A stretch of 64,000 nucleotides of DNA from Fulvia fulva (taxonomy: Eukaryota; Ascomycota; Dothideomycetes; Mycosphaerellales; Mycosphaerellaceae), in NCBI RefSeq assembly GCF_020509005.1, contig NC_063014.1, positions 62,001 to 126,000 on the forward strand, written 5' to 3'. The notes under the pieces were generated by a model. It had not been told where the DNA came from. It made no database searches and saw only the letters and a program-made list of their open reading frames with translations. Position numbers and translations under genes: made by a program. Of this stretch, positions 1-8,874 are shown one piece after another (positions within the stretch are counted from its first letter, which is position 1; each line of letters begins with the position of its first letter).

Positions 1-235
1 TACGCGATTATATTCTTATATACTCGGGCTAGGTGTTCGTCTTCGTCTAGTATTACCTAGGCTTCTTTATATAGTTCTATCTACGCGGAGGGACCGGGGG
101 CGGCTAGGGTTCGTTATGCCTTTCCTAGGCCCTTAGTATATTATCGTTAGCTATTGTCTTATCGTTACTAGGTTAGTTATTAGCTTAGCTATTAAAGGGT
201 TAGTTACTACTAGCTAGGTTCCTGTGTCACATCCC
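1..235. repeat. RIP-mutated repeat remnant (edge of a transposable element)
   Basis: The first ~225 bases are dominated by TpA steps, contain essentially no CpA and only a few TpG, and keep many CpG. This is the dinucleotide fingerprint of repeat-induced point mutation (CpA to TpA on either strand) in ascomycete transposons. Composition changes abruptly near a TGTCACATCCCC string at about 226-238, after which ordinary sequence begins. That string resembles a retroelement LTR terminus, but the element family cannot be named from this fragment. No open reading frame survives. Confidence 0.7.
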
Positions 236-1474
236 CGCTTAAAGAGATTTGGATGTCCCTCGCGAGCTGCTTGATGCTCGCGAGTTGGGCTTGGGATCTA
301 GTCTCTAAGTCGCTGCACTTCAGCTACGGCTGAGGTTAGAAGTTGCCTAAATAGGCAACTCACCTCCGCGGCTCCGCAATTTCAGGGTCCAGTCGGACAG
401 GAGGTGGATTCCTGTTTTCTGGTCGCTTTCCGCGGCAATTGCGCGGCCGCCAGCGCAGGCGCGCTGCTCTTGTTCTCGTTAGGTGATAGCCTTAATAGGC
501 GCTTTCGAATGGTGCGTCGTGCGTGTCTCCGATCGATGGAAAAGCTGTCGTAGTATTGTACGAGTCTACTGGCGCAAACAGTGTTGAGAGTTTGTTGCGC
601 CGCATTAAGAATGCTATGGACTTGCACGACTTCGAGGCCGACAACGCTGTGTTCCATCGCTGGAACCGTGGAAGCTCGCGCGAGGTCGGAGGGCATTTCA
701 CTCAACGGGCGCTGCTCGAGCTCGTGATGAAGACTGCCATTTCGGAGGGGACGTTGAGGCTGTCGCTCAAGCCTCCGCAGGCTGTGCTGCCCCTGGCGCA
801 TACTGTATGGATCCATATTCGGTCATCAGATGAGAGATGGACCAACCTGATGACAGAATGAAGAGGTGGAATGGAGAGTAACGAGTTATGAATGATACCC
901 GGGATTTTTGCTGCTACGAGACATATGGATGATCACGCACACAGGCGCTGCGGCGTTCAGTAAAGGCTGTTGATGCTCACGCATGTTCACATAGCGTCGC
1001 AATGCGATGGTTGTTTGCAAATGAACACGTCTTCCTAGAAGCTATCTCAGAAGTTGCACGATCAGTTATTGGGCGGCCTCTTCCTTCAATGACTCACGCC
1101 AGGCAGCGGTATGGCCATCGGGCAAACATGATGTCGTACTTCACTCTCATCCCACAAGCAATTGCATGTGAACCTGTTCGCAACTCGCGTTGCTGGCGTT
1201 TCCTCGGATCAAACGTTCTAGAGCAACCACGTCCTCTTACTTCAACAGCTTGAGCATTGACATAGTCACATCGTCAGCCGTACCACAGAAGAGCACACGA
1301 CACAACAACCAAACCCTTCCATCGTCATCCCGAGCGAACCGAAGACTCGGTGCGGACCTTCGTTGCCGCCTCGCACCTTCCCCACATTCTACTACTGTAC
1401 TTAGTCCTAGCTGCATCTCCGGCCAGTGATCTGCGATCTTTCACACACTTTTTGCATGACCAACCACGCCAAAA
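236..1474. other. Intergenic, no supported gene
   Basis: The stretch lies between the RIP remnant and the cyclophilin gene. It contains two copies of the self-palindrome CTCGCGAG (259-266 and 277-284) and a short perfect hairpin at 341-360. An open frame at 523-861 (112 codons) has no ATG start in frame and no recognised family, and its antisense frame is also open, so neither is called. The last ~150 bases are the presumed cyclophilin promoter and leader. Confidence 0.5.
341..360. repeat. Perfect 9-bp inverted repeat
   Basis: AGTTGCCTA at 341-349 is followed by a 2-base spacer and its exact reverse complement TAGGCAACT at 352-360. It lies about 100 bases inside the RIP-free side of the repeat boundary. 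Function unknown; it may be part of an LTR or simply a chance hairpin. Confidence 0.5.
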
Positions 1475-2754
1475 ATGACCACTAACAGGCCGAGAGTCTT
1501 TCTAGACGTCAGTATTGGCCAGGAACCTGCTGGTCGCTTGACAATCGAGCTCTTCGCAGACAAGGCGCCCAAGACGTGCGAGAAGTGAGTGACAGAGAAC
1601 TTGCGATTTGCATCACATCACAGGCCGAGAGCTTCCGCGACTGACACTGCGTGCGATCACAGCTTTCGGCAATTGTGCACTGGCGAACACGATGGGTTGT
1701 CGTACGCCCGAGTACCCTTCCACCGGGTGATCGACGAGTTCATGGTGCAGGGCGGGGACATTGAGAAAGGTGATGGAACCGGCACCAAGAGTGTCTATGG
1801 AGGGGAGTTCGAAGATGAGAATCTAGACTGGCGGGAGATGGATGCGGCGGGCTTGGTGTGCTCGGCGAATCGTGGGAAGGATACCAATGGGAGCCAGTGA
1901 GTTGTGCGATTGGCTGGTTGGAGGGAACGTCAGACTGACAGGCATATTTTAGGTTCTTCTTGACCTTGGAACCTTGTCCGCACTTGAATGGGAAGCACAC
2001 GATCTTTGGACGATTGGTTTCTGGGGAGGATACGCTGGCACGAGTTGCGAAGGTGCCTGTGGATAAGAATGATCGGCCGGTAGAGCCGGTGCTGGTCTCG
2101 AAGTGCGGCGAGCTCGAGAGGAAGACGAAAGCGAAGCGCCATTCGCAGCAAGAGAGTGTTGCGCCAGTACACCATGACGATCGAGGTCGACGAAGAAAGA
2201 GCGACCAAGACGCGATCTCAGAAAACGAAATGGACGCCAGCCCTCCACCCGAGAAGCCACGAAAGACCCGACGCCAAAGCGACAACGTGATCGACGAGGG
2301 AAAGCGAGGTCGCCCACGACTACGCTCCGCCTCTCGGTCCCCATCCCAACCCATCGAGGAAGAACTGGAAGATGCCTCCGATCACTCCCCTGCGAAGATG
2401 CACAAACGTAAGAGAAGTCCATCTCCCAGCAGACACCTTGATCGGCGCGACGAGGAGGCAACGTTCGAAAGACGGAGGAGAAGTCTGCCGAATCAGTACA
2501 AGGATCATCAAGATCGGAGAAATGCGGATGAGGATCGATATAGGCCGAGTCCGAGGAGGGACGGGCATAACTATTCTGGGAGACAACGTGGGAATGATCG
2601 GTATCGTCCTGGGAGGGATCGGTATGATGATCACGGGAGGCTTGGAGATGATGGAAGGACGGGAGGTGGTCATGAGAATGATCACCATCATGCTCCGCCT
2701 GTGAAGTTCAAGGGGAGGGGATCGATGAAGTATCGCGAGCCGGGGAGGCTTTGA
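1475..2754 (+). CDS. SR-type cyclophilin (peptidyl-prolyl cis-trans isomerase)
   Basis: Exons 1475-1584, 1663-1896 and 1953-2754 join in phase to 381 residues. Residues 1-170 form a complete cyclophilin fold: FHRVI with Arg58, FMVQGGD with Phe63 and Gln66, and the [14 protein letters not shown] strand. The position equivalent to CypA Trp121 is His125 (PHLNGKH), as in nuclear PPIG-type cyclophilins, which usually bind cyclosporin weakly. The remaining ~210 residues are a charged, low-complexity tail rich in RS/SP, RR, DR and GR, ending in a [11 protein letters not shown] motif. By family knowledge this points to a nuclear, spliceosome-associated isomerase; the role is inferred. Start chosen because exon 1 begins directly with the beta-strand RVFLDVSIG. 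Confidence 0.9.
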
Positions 2755-3391
2755 TGCTCACGATGAAGGACTGGTTGGACGGAATGCAGTGCGATGAAGG
2801 AAGCAGACGGTGGTTGGCCTTCGCGGCATGACTTTCATCCTCCGTGGAGTGGATCACCAATGCTGACTGCTTCGGAATGCTTACTGCAGTATTCCGCCCC
2901 GCCTGTGCCCAGCTCGGCAGGATCTGAGCTACGATATCACGATATCTCTGGATGAGCCTTATGTACGACAGTGTACAAACAGTATCTCTCAGCTTCGGCA
3001 TGCCCTTTCAAAGCCCAGCACTATGCCTCACCTCCTAGCAACAGCCACATCACATCACAACAACAATGCTGACAACACATCCCAAAGCTCGCTCTACCAA
3101 GCTTCGATATAGCCTATTTGACTTCCCTCGCCTTACCACAACAGGAAGCTCGCAGGAACAAGTCTCCTCTGCGCGTGGAGACTGCATATCCATCTGCTCC
3201 ACCCCGATGCGGCTGGTCACCTGCCGGGTGAAACGGAGACGGATGATGCGGAGTAATCGTCCCAGATGTTTGGGGGTAGAAGGTGAGTCTGCGGGTCTTC
3301 TGCCGGGGGGAGAGGATGTACAAGAGCGACAGGACTGCACTTTAAGACGTGCAAAGCATCGAGTCCGAGTTTTGTGTGTATCTTTTGCGGT
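2755..3391. other. Intergenic and leader of the CE16-type gene
   Basis: No independent gene is supported. A CA-rich stretch at 3040-3065 ends in ACAACAATG, the good-context start of a 111-codon ORF (3066-3401). That ORF runs past the ATG of the esterase in another frame, so it is either an overlapping upstream ORF or noise. Antisense frames here are open but carry no recognisable domain. Confidence 0.45.
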
Positions 3392-4565
3392 ATGGCGTTG
3401 ACGTTTTTGGCTACGCTTGCGCTTTTGGGGAGGGCTGTTGGGGCGTCGCCGCCGGGGTTGAAGCATGGAGCGCCCAAGGTGCCGCAGCTTTCACCAGAGA
3501 AGGGGTCTTCTTCATGTTGGGACTTGAAGAAGTTGACCACTCTGGTGGCGTTTGGTGATAGCTACACCGACGACAACCGTCTGGAGTACTTCGGTTCGCA
3601 CAACGGCTCAGCTCCTCCGGTAGGCTGGGTCAATGAAGCAGTATATCTCCCACGCCTTACACGATGATACCTTTCCGCTGAAACTCCTTTCCCAGAAATA
3701 CGCCTCCGCCTCCGGCGGCCGTCCATGGCCTCAGTACGTCAAGCAATACTCCGGCCGGACCGGCGCAAACCTCTACAACTACGCCGTCTCCGGCACCGTC
3801 TGCAGCAACAACGTCACGCCCAGAACTTTCACAACCTACGACTTCCCAGCCGTGGAACAGTATGAGGTGCCTGCTTACATCGCCGACTCGGAGTACTTTA
3901 AGCCCGACGGATCCAAATTCTTGATCGCGCCGCGGGATGAGACGGTCTATTCTATCTGGATCGGGACGAATGATCTGGGTGTTTATGCGTTCTCGACCGA
4001 TAGTCACGTAGCAGGGACGACGATTGTGGATTATGCCGATTGCGTCTACGCGCAGTTGAAGCGGGTCTACGACAATGGAGGGCGGTACTTCGTGCTGCAG
4101 AACGTCGCACCCCTGAACCTTGCGCCATTGTACGCAACTCCGGCACAAGGTGGTGTTGCGCAAGATAACTACTGGCCCGACAAACCCGCCAACATCACCG
4201 AAATTTCCCACCGCATGCAGGAACAAGTCGCCCTCGTCAACAACATCTACAAATTCCAAACTCCCTTCATCGCCCGCCTCTCCAAGGACTTTGCGGGTGC
4301 GAAGTTTGCGGTTATGGATATGCACGGTCTCCTCACGGACATTTACGACCACCCCGAGCAGTACTTGAACGGGACCGCGCCGCTGCAGGTCGATGTTGCC
4401 GCGAAGAAGTGTGATTTGACGGGGCAGGAGTGCACGGTTGCGGAGAGTCTGGATAGTTTTCTTTGGTATGATTTGCATCCGAGTGAGCAGACGGATAGGG
4501 TTGTTGCGAGGGAGTTTTTGGAGGTTGTGAGGGGCGAGAGTCGGTGGGCTACGTATTGGGGTTGA
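3392..4565 (+). CDS. Secreted GDSL/SGNH esterase, carbohydrate esterase family 16-like
   Basis: Exons 3392-3640 and 3696-4565 (intron GTATAT...CCCAG) encode 372 residues. An N-terminal signal peptide (LTFLATLALLGRAVGA) precedes the SGNH blocks: AFGDSYTD with nucleophile Ser57, SGT with Gly116, IGTNDLG with Asn175, and the C-terminal DLHPSEQ with Asp342 and His344. Block spacing and the GGRPWPQYV and LYNYAVSG motifs fit fungal CE16 acetyl-esterases, which remove acetyl groups from hemicellulose oligosaccharides outside the cell. Substrate is inferred. The frame opens at a GTG 18 bases upstream, but the first ATG is 3392. The wobble base alternates between C/A and G/T blocks along the gene. Confidence 0.85.
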
Positions 4566-5222
4566 AGGGGGTGGATGGATGGCAGATGTGAGGTATGTGG
4601 GTTGATAGAGATGCTGTGTTTAGAGATGTTGACCGATCATGCCTCGTGTCATATGAAGCTGTGTAACGATAATCATTCACTAAGCATTGCTAAGCTTCTG
4701 CTGACTTCACTGCTGCTTACGTGGCGGTCTGTGATCTGCTCGACGAGCGGTTGCTATTTGAGAGAGATGAACAGCGAGCATACCTCGTGTTAGTGGGCAT
4801 GCTCGTTGTTTGTGGATACCGACACCGTCTGATGCAGCCTCGGTCGTCGCCGATATATCAGAGAATAGATTCCACAGGAGGCTTACACCGAGAGGCGCCC
4901 AGTCCGCACGATTGCGAGCAGCAAATCAAAGGTAAGATTAAGGCGAGACGAGCTTGGTGGGCTTAGCTCTTGCTTGGGTGTCTTGTTCATGGCTCACCGT
5001 GTCCGTGGTGAGAATGGCAGTGGCTTCTCACTCGCGGTTGCGCACGGTTGTCCAGTTATCAAAACGCTGCGATGGCAATGGCTACTGTTTGTCAACCTCA
5101 ACGAGGTCAACGTCCCATCTGTATAAGAAGACAGATTTGCAGCACATACAGACCACAACTCACACCATCCCAACAACCAAAGACCAACCAACACGACCAT
5201 CACTCCAAACCTCCCATCAACA
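4566..5222. other. Intergenic; promoter and leader of the secreted protein gene
   Basis: No gene is supported. The right part holds a TATA-like element and, from about 5145 to 5222, a C- and A-rich leader nearly free of G. Such a leader is typical in front of well-expressed fungal genes. Confidence 0.5.
5122..5127 (+). promoter_or_regulatory. TATA-like element
   Basis: TATAAG sits 96 bases before the first ATG of the small secreted protein gene, followed by a CA-rich leader that would be the 5' UTR. Position and context fit a core promoter; there is no direct evidence of use. Confidence 0.4.
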
Positions 5223-5804
5223 ATGTCCACCACAATGAAAACCCTCACCCTCGCCGCTCTCCTCAGCCTAGCCTCCGCCGACTGCATCCTCAACACCATC
5301 ACCACCCCCTCCGCCTCCGACGTCGCATCCTCCATAATCCAATGGAACTCCGACGTCAACAACGTCAACGCCTTCCTCAACAGCGTCGCCTCCCAACAAC
5401 AACAACCCGGCGGCGTCACCGACTTCGCCTCCCTCTCCTCCGCCACCCAAACAGCCCTGACCATCGCCTCTGACGAACCATGCCAACTCGCCACCCTCTC
5501 CACCGGCTCCCCACTCAACGACGCCAAGTTCGCCTGCGCCGTGGCGGATCTGAATGATGTGTTTAAAGCGCATGTTCTGGATCAGTTGGTGATTGTGAGG
5601 GATAATGCGGGGGATCAGGATGTGAGGGATCAGGCGGTGCAGGAGATCAATAATTTTAGGTGCTGTAATGTGCTGCCGAGTGCGAGTACTATGTGGGCGC
5701 AGCAGGCGGCTGCTAATCAGATTACGGGGGTGCCGACGGAAGCTGCGAGGGAGGATGCGTGTGGGAGTATCATTTGCACGCCGTCTTGCAGTGATCTCTC
5801 CTAA
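5223..5804 (+). CDS. Small secreted cysteine-containing protein, function unknown
   Basis: Single exon, 193 residues. A clear signal peptide (KTLTLAALLSLASA) is better formed from the second ATG at 5235; both starts keep it. The mature protein has eight cysteines in a spaced pattern, an internal CC pair (FRCCN) and a CTPSC tail, enough for four disulfides. It has no transmembrane helix or recognised enzyme motif. Size, secretion and cysteines make it a candidate apoplastic or effector-like protein, but that is inference. Codon use switches at about 5541: nearly every earlier codon ends in C or A, nearly every later one in G or T. Confidence 0.8.
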   Translation: MSTTMKTLTLAALLSLASADCILNTITTPSASDVASSIIQWNSDVNNVNAFLNSVASQQQQPGGVTDFASLSSATQTALTIASDEPCQLATLSTGSPLNDAKFACAVADLNDVFKAHVLDQLVIVRDNAGDQDVRDQAVQEINNFRCCNVLPSASTMWAQQAAANQITGVPTEAAREDACGSIICTPSCSDLS

Positions 5805-6222
5805 AATGGTCGGCCTTCCCCTGGGTGGTCGAGGTGGTTGTCGGCCGGAAAGGAATGGGCTCATGGTGGCAGAGCGTTGATGAGGTGCGATGGTGTTTTG
5901 AGGTTCTGATTGTTGCTTAGAATTCGCTGTTCGTTGTGCGCTTACCTTCAGTCGCTCGCTACAGGCTATTCATAGAGGATGTATTGATTTTGGGAGTTCG
6001 GAAGAACAATCACTTCGGCTGCAAGCAGAGCCTTCGTCCTCCTTCGACTTGCGAGGCGTATCCGTGCGACTCTGCGTACAGTCTTCTCTCAGAAAAGCCT
6101 TAGCCTCAGCGAAACTACCTTCCATAAGCTCCCAGTATCCCCCTTTTCGTCTCCTCAAACAAGGACCCACATCGATTCAAGCATTCTAAAGATTCAGAAG
6201 TGTCAACATAACCAGCTCAGCA
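5805..6222. other. Intergenic between convergent genes
   Basis: Shared 3' flank of the secreted protein gene (+) and the DPP5-like gene (-). No ORF, repeat or RNA gene is recognised. Confidence 0.5.
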
Positions 6223-8511
6223 TCACATTTCCACTTTACCTTGGCTGGGCATCTCCTCCACCTCCTCTTCATCCTCTCTGACACCACCATAGAACTCCTC
6301 ACCATCATGCTCCTCCGCAGCATATGCTTCCAGACCAGCGTATTTGTTAATCCAGTTCAGGACGACTTTGTGCCAGAGGAGACTATTCTCCGGCTTCAGG
6401 ACCCAATGATTTTCGTCTGGGAAGTGCAGGAACTGGCTGTCAACGCCTCTGCTCTGCAGGACGTTGAAAGCGGCCAGACCTTCTGCAATGGGCAGACGGT
6501 AGTCCTTGGAGCTGTGGATGACCAGTTGTGGTGTTGACCAGTTGACGAAGTGCTCGCTTGGGTCCCATTTGCGCCAATCCGACAGAACAGAAGCTCCAAA
6601 GTTCTTGTGCCCTTGCGCTGCTGATGAAGGGTCGCCAGGAGCGGGCTTGTAGCCTGGGTCGAACCAAGGCGTACCGCCGAGATCGAAGAAGGGGAAGTAA
6701 AGTTCTTCAGTCGCCAGCATGCCTCCTGCGAAGCTAGTTATGCCGTCGTGGCAAACAAGACACTTAAACTTGCGGCCTAGGTCGTGACCTTGGATCCAGT
6801 TCATCATGTAGCCTCCGTAGCTGGCACCTAAAGCGACGGCTCGGTCGTTGTCAGCCTCGGGCATATTTTGCCCAACCCACTCAAAAACATTCGCAATATC
6901 CTGGTATGGATCGCCACCCCAGTTGCGACGAATGGCATCCGTGAAAGCTTGGCCGTAGCCAGTGCTGCCTGTAGGGTTGGGACAGATGCAGATGTATCCT
7001 TGCTCAGCAAAGACAGCTGGGTTCCATCGTGTCGACCAGCTATCGCCCCAGGCTCCTTGAGGTCCACCATGAATGATATATGCCACAGGATATTTCTTGC
7101 TGCTGTCAAATTTGCTAGGCTTGACGACGATGCTATGAACTTCCTTGTTCACTTTTGGATTACTGGCCGGTGTCCAGATTGACGACACCTGTTTTGACTT
7201 CAGGCCAAACTTGCTGCCTTCGCCTGAGTTAGAGTTGGTCCATGTGATCAACGAGTCCAGTCTACCATCTGGGATCAGTGGATCAACGATCGCAAAGAAG
7301 GAGTTTTCTGTTATCGAGCTACCAGAGACGAATAGCTTTCCGCTCGCCAGTGGCCGGACGTCACTGATGTAAGAATGCTGGGTCAGTGGTCGGATAGTCC
7401 TGTTCCAGTGTAGACCTGAGATTGAGTACACTTTACTGGTGCCGACGTCTTCTGCTGTGACGAGTAGTGATCGACCATCAGCGGAGAACACAATAGATTG
7501 CGGACTACGATCCCAGTTCTTGGCATCACTTTGTATCGAGAGCTTCGCAGGCGTAGCTTGCTTACTACTAGACTCGGTCGGGTCAAGGTGCAGCAAGAAT
7601 ATGTCGTTCCTGTCCGCTTCATAGCCTCCCGTCTTCATGCTTAGGAAGGCCAGTGTACTGCCGTCTGGACTGAAGGCTGGGCTCGAAGATGCGCCTTCAT
7701 AATCAGGAATCAATACTTTGATCATGCTGCGTTTATCGCCGCTCCACGATTCGATGCTCGTGATGTAGACATTGGACTTGGTGTTCAGTGCAGGGTTCAG
7801 ACCCGGATCCTTTGCCACGAATGTGATGCTACCACCACTGATGTCAAAGTTGTCGGTGCCACCGAAAGGCTTTATGGGGCTCTCCAAACCAGTGTTGGTC
7901 AAGGCATTCCTCAATCCGGACAGCTCATACTTTCCAGCGGTCTTGCTAAGCTTGCCATAAAACAAAGCATTCTTCTGCTTCGACTCCCACGTATCCCAGT
8001 GCCTGGCGAACAGTCCAGTGTACAGTTTGCCAGTGGCATGGGTCTGCTTGGCCTTGTTTGGATCGAACAATGTGCCATCTGCATTAGCCTGCGCACTCAC
8101 AACCACTGCATATCCCTCGTCGCCCGGCAACTTCTTTACCTTCAAGTTGCTCGCAGGTCCCTCAATCTTACCAGCAACATAGTGGCTTTTGCCAAACTCT
8201 GTCTTCTCGATGACCTTCGCCACACTCGCCACATACAAACTCGTGCTCCCGTCCTTCTCAGCTTGCAAGCACGCGAACTCATCCTCGTTCAGCCAGTTCA
8301 GATCGGAGATCTCGTCATTCTTGGCCAGTTCGTGAGATTCACCAGAGTCGACATCGAGCACTCTCAGCTCAATGGTCTTCTTGTGGGTCTCGAAGCTGTA
8401 CGTGGACAATGTGTAAAGAGCTTTGGTGCCGGAGGGATTGGGAATGCCTGCTGAGCGCCGTGGCGCCGACAGCAGCACTTTCGGGGTGAACTTCATCGCC
8501 TTTTGGACCAT
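6223..8511 (-). CDS. DPP5: DPP5-like S9 prolyl-oligopeptidase family peptidase, no signal peptide
   Basis: Single exon, 762 residues. An N-terminal beta-propeller region (SAPRRS, YSFETHKKT) is followed by an alpha/beta-hydrolase domain with GASYGGYM (Ser564), SSKDYRLP (Asp666) and DENHWV (His702). These match fungal dipeptidyl-peptidase V, which releases X-Ala and similar dipeptides. Classical DPP5 is secreted, but this one starts MVQKAMKF with no signal peptide. The open frame continues 27 codons upstream only to a TTG, so the ATG at 8511 is chosen. The upstream stretch is basic and lacks acidic residues, so an upstream exon with a targeting sequence cannot be excluded. The C-terminus adds an acidic tail. 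Probably a cytosolic paralogue. Confidence 0.88.
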   Translation of the reverse strand: MVQKAMKFTPKVLLSAPRRSAGIPNPSGTKALYTLSTYSFETHKKTIELRVLDVDSGESHELAKNDEISDLNWLNEDEFACLQAEKDGSTSLYVASVAKVIEKTEFGKSHYVAGKIEGPASNLKVKKLPGDEGYAVVVSAQANADGTLFDPNKAKQTHATGKLYTGLFARHWDTWESKQKNALFYGKLSKTAGKYELSGLRNALTNTGLESPIKPFGGTDNFDISGGSITFVAKDPGLNPALNTKSNVYITSIESWSGDKRSMIKVLIPDYEGASSSPAFSPDGSTLAFLSMKTGGYEADRNDIFLLHLDPTESSSKQATPAKLSIQSDAKNWDRSPQSIVFSADGRSLLVTAEDVGTSKVYSISGLHWNRTIRPLTQHSYISDVRPLASGKLFVSGSSITENSFFAIVDPLIPDGRLDSLITWTNSNSGEGSKFGLKSKQVSSIWTPASNPKVNKEVHSIVVKPSKFDSSKKYPVAYIIHGGPQGAWGDSWSTRWNPAVFAEQGYICICPNPTGSTGYGQAFTDAIRRNWGGDPYQDIANVFEWVGQNMPEADNDRAVALGASYGGYMMNWIQGHDLGRKFKCLVCHDGITSFAGGMLATEELYFPFFDLGGTPWFDPGYKPAPGDPSSAAQGHKNFGASVLSDWRKWDPSEHFVNWSTPQLVIHSSKDYRLPIAEGLAAFNVLQSRGVDSQFLHFPDENHWVLKPENSLLWHKVVLNWINKYAGLEAYAAEEHDGEEFYGGVREDEEEVEEMPSQGKVEM

Positions 8512-8874
8512 GAGTGGCGAGTGTTGCGCGAGAAAGCGGCGGTAATGTAGAGTTGTTATATTGTTTGAAAGGTGTCGTAAGCGAGGACACAATGTGTGTT
8601 GTGCCTGACCGCGAGTCAGAGACTTGATAGTGGACTAGGCTGTGATTGGAAGGAGGACGCCTCTGACCAGCTTCTGTGTTGGGAGTGTATGATGTGTTTT
8701 GAGAGGTCGATGAATGTTCTCGCTTGAACATGAGGTGTTGGTTCCAGGATGATGGTTCGTTGCGTTCGTTGCGGGGCGACGGCCAGATCCCTGGCCACGC
8801 GGCTGCTGCAGGAACAGAAAGTATGTCTTGGGAAGGCACGTGGTCATCTTGGTACAGTCTATATCATACAGTCA
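8512..8874. other. Intergenic between two minus-strand genes
   Basis: 3' flank of the Env7-like kinase gene and promoter of the DPP5-like gene. Nothing else is recognised. Confidence 0.5.

Noticed and set aside
523..861. 112-codon plus-strand frame and a 144-codon minus-strand frame over the same bases
   Set aside because: The plus frame has no ATG start in frame and neither frame has a recognisable domain; it might be a decayed element fragment.
1740..2354. 204-codon minus-strand open frame
   Set aside because: Antisense to cyclophilin exons 2 and 3 and crosses an intron; no motif.
3657..4478. 273-codon minus-strand open frame
   Set aside because: Mirror of the CE16-type exon 2; no domain, and the sense strand has the full SGNH block set.
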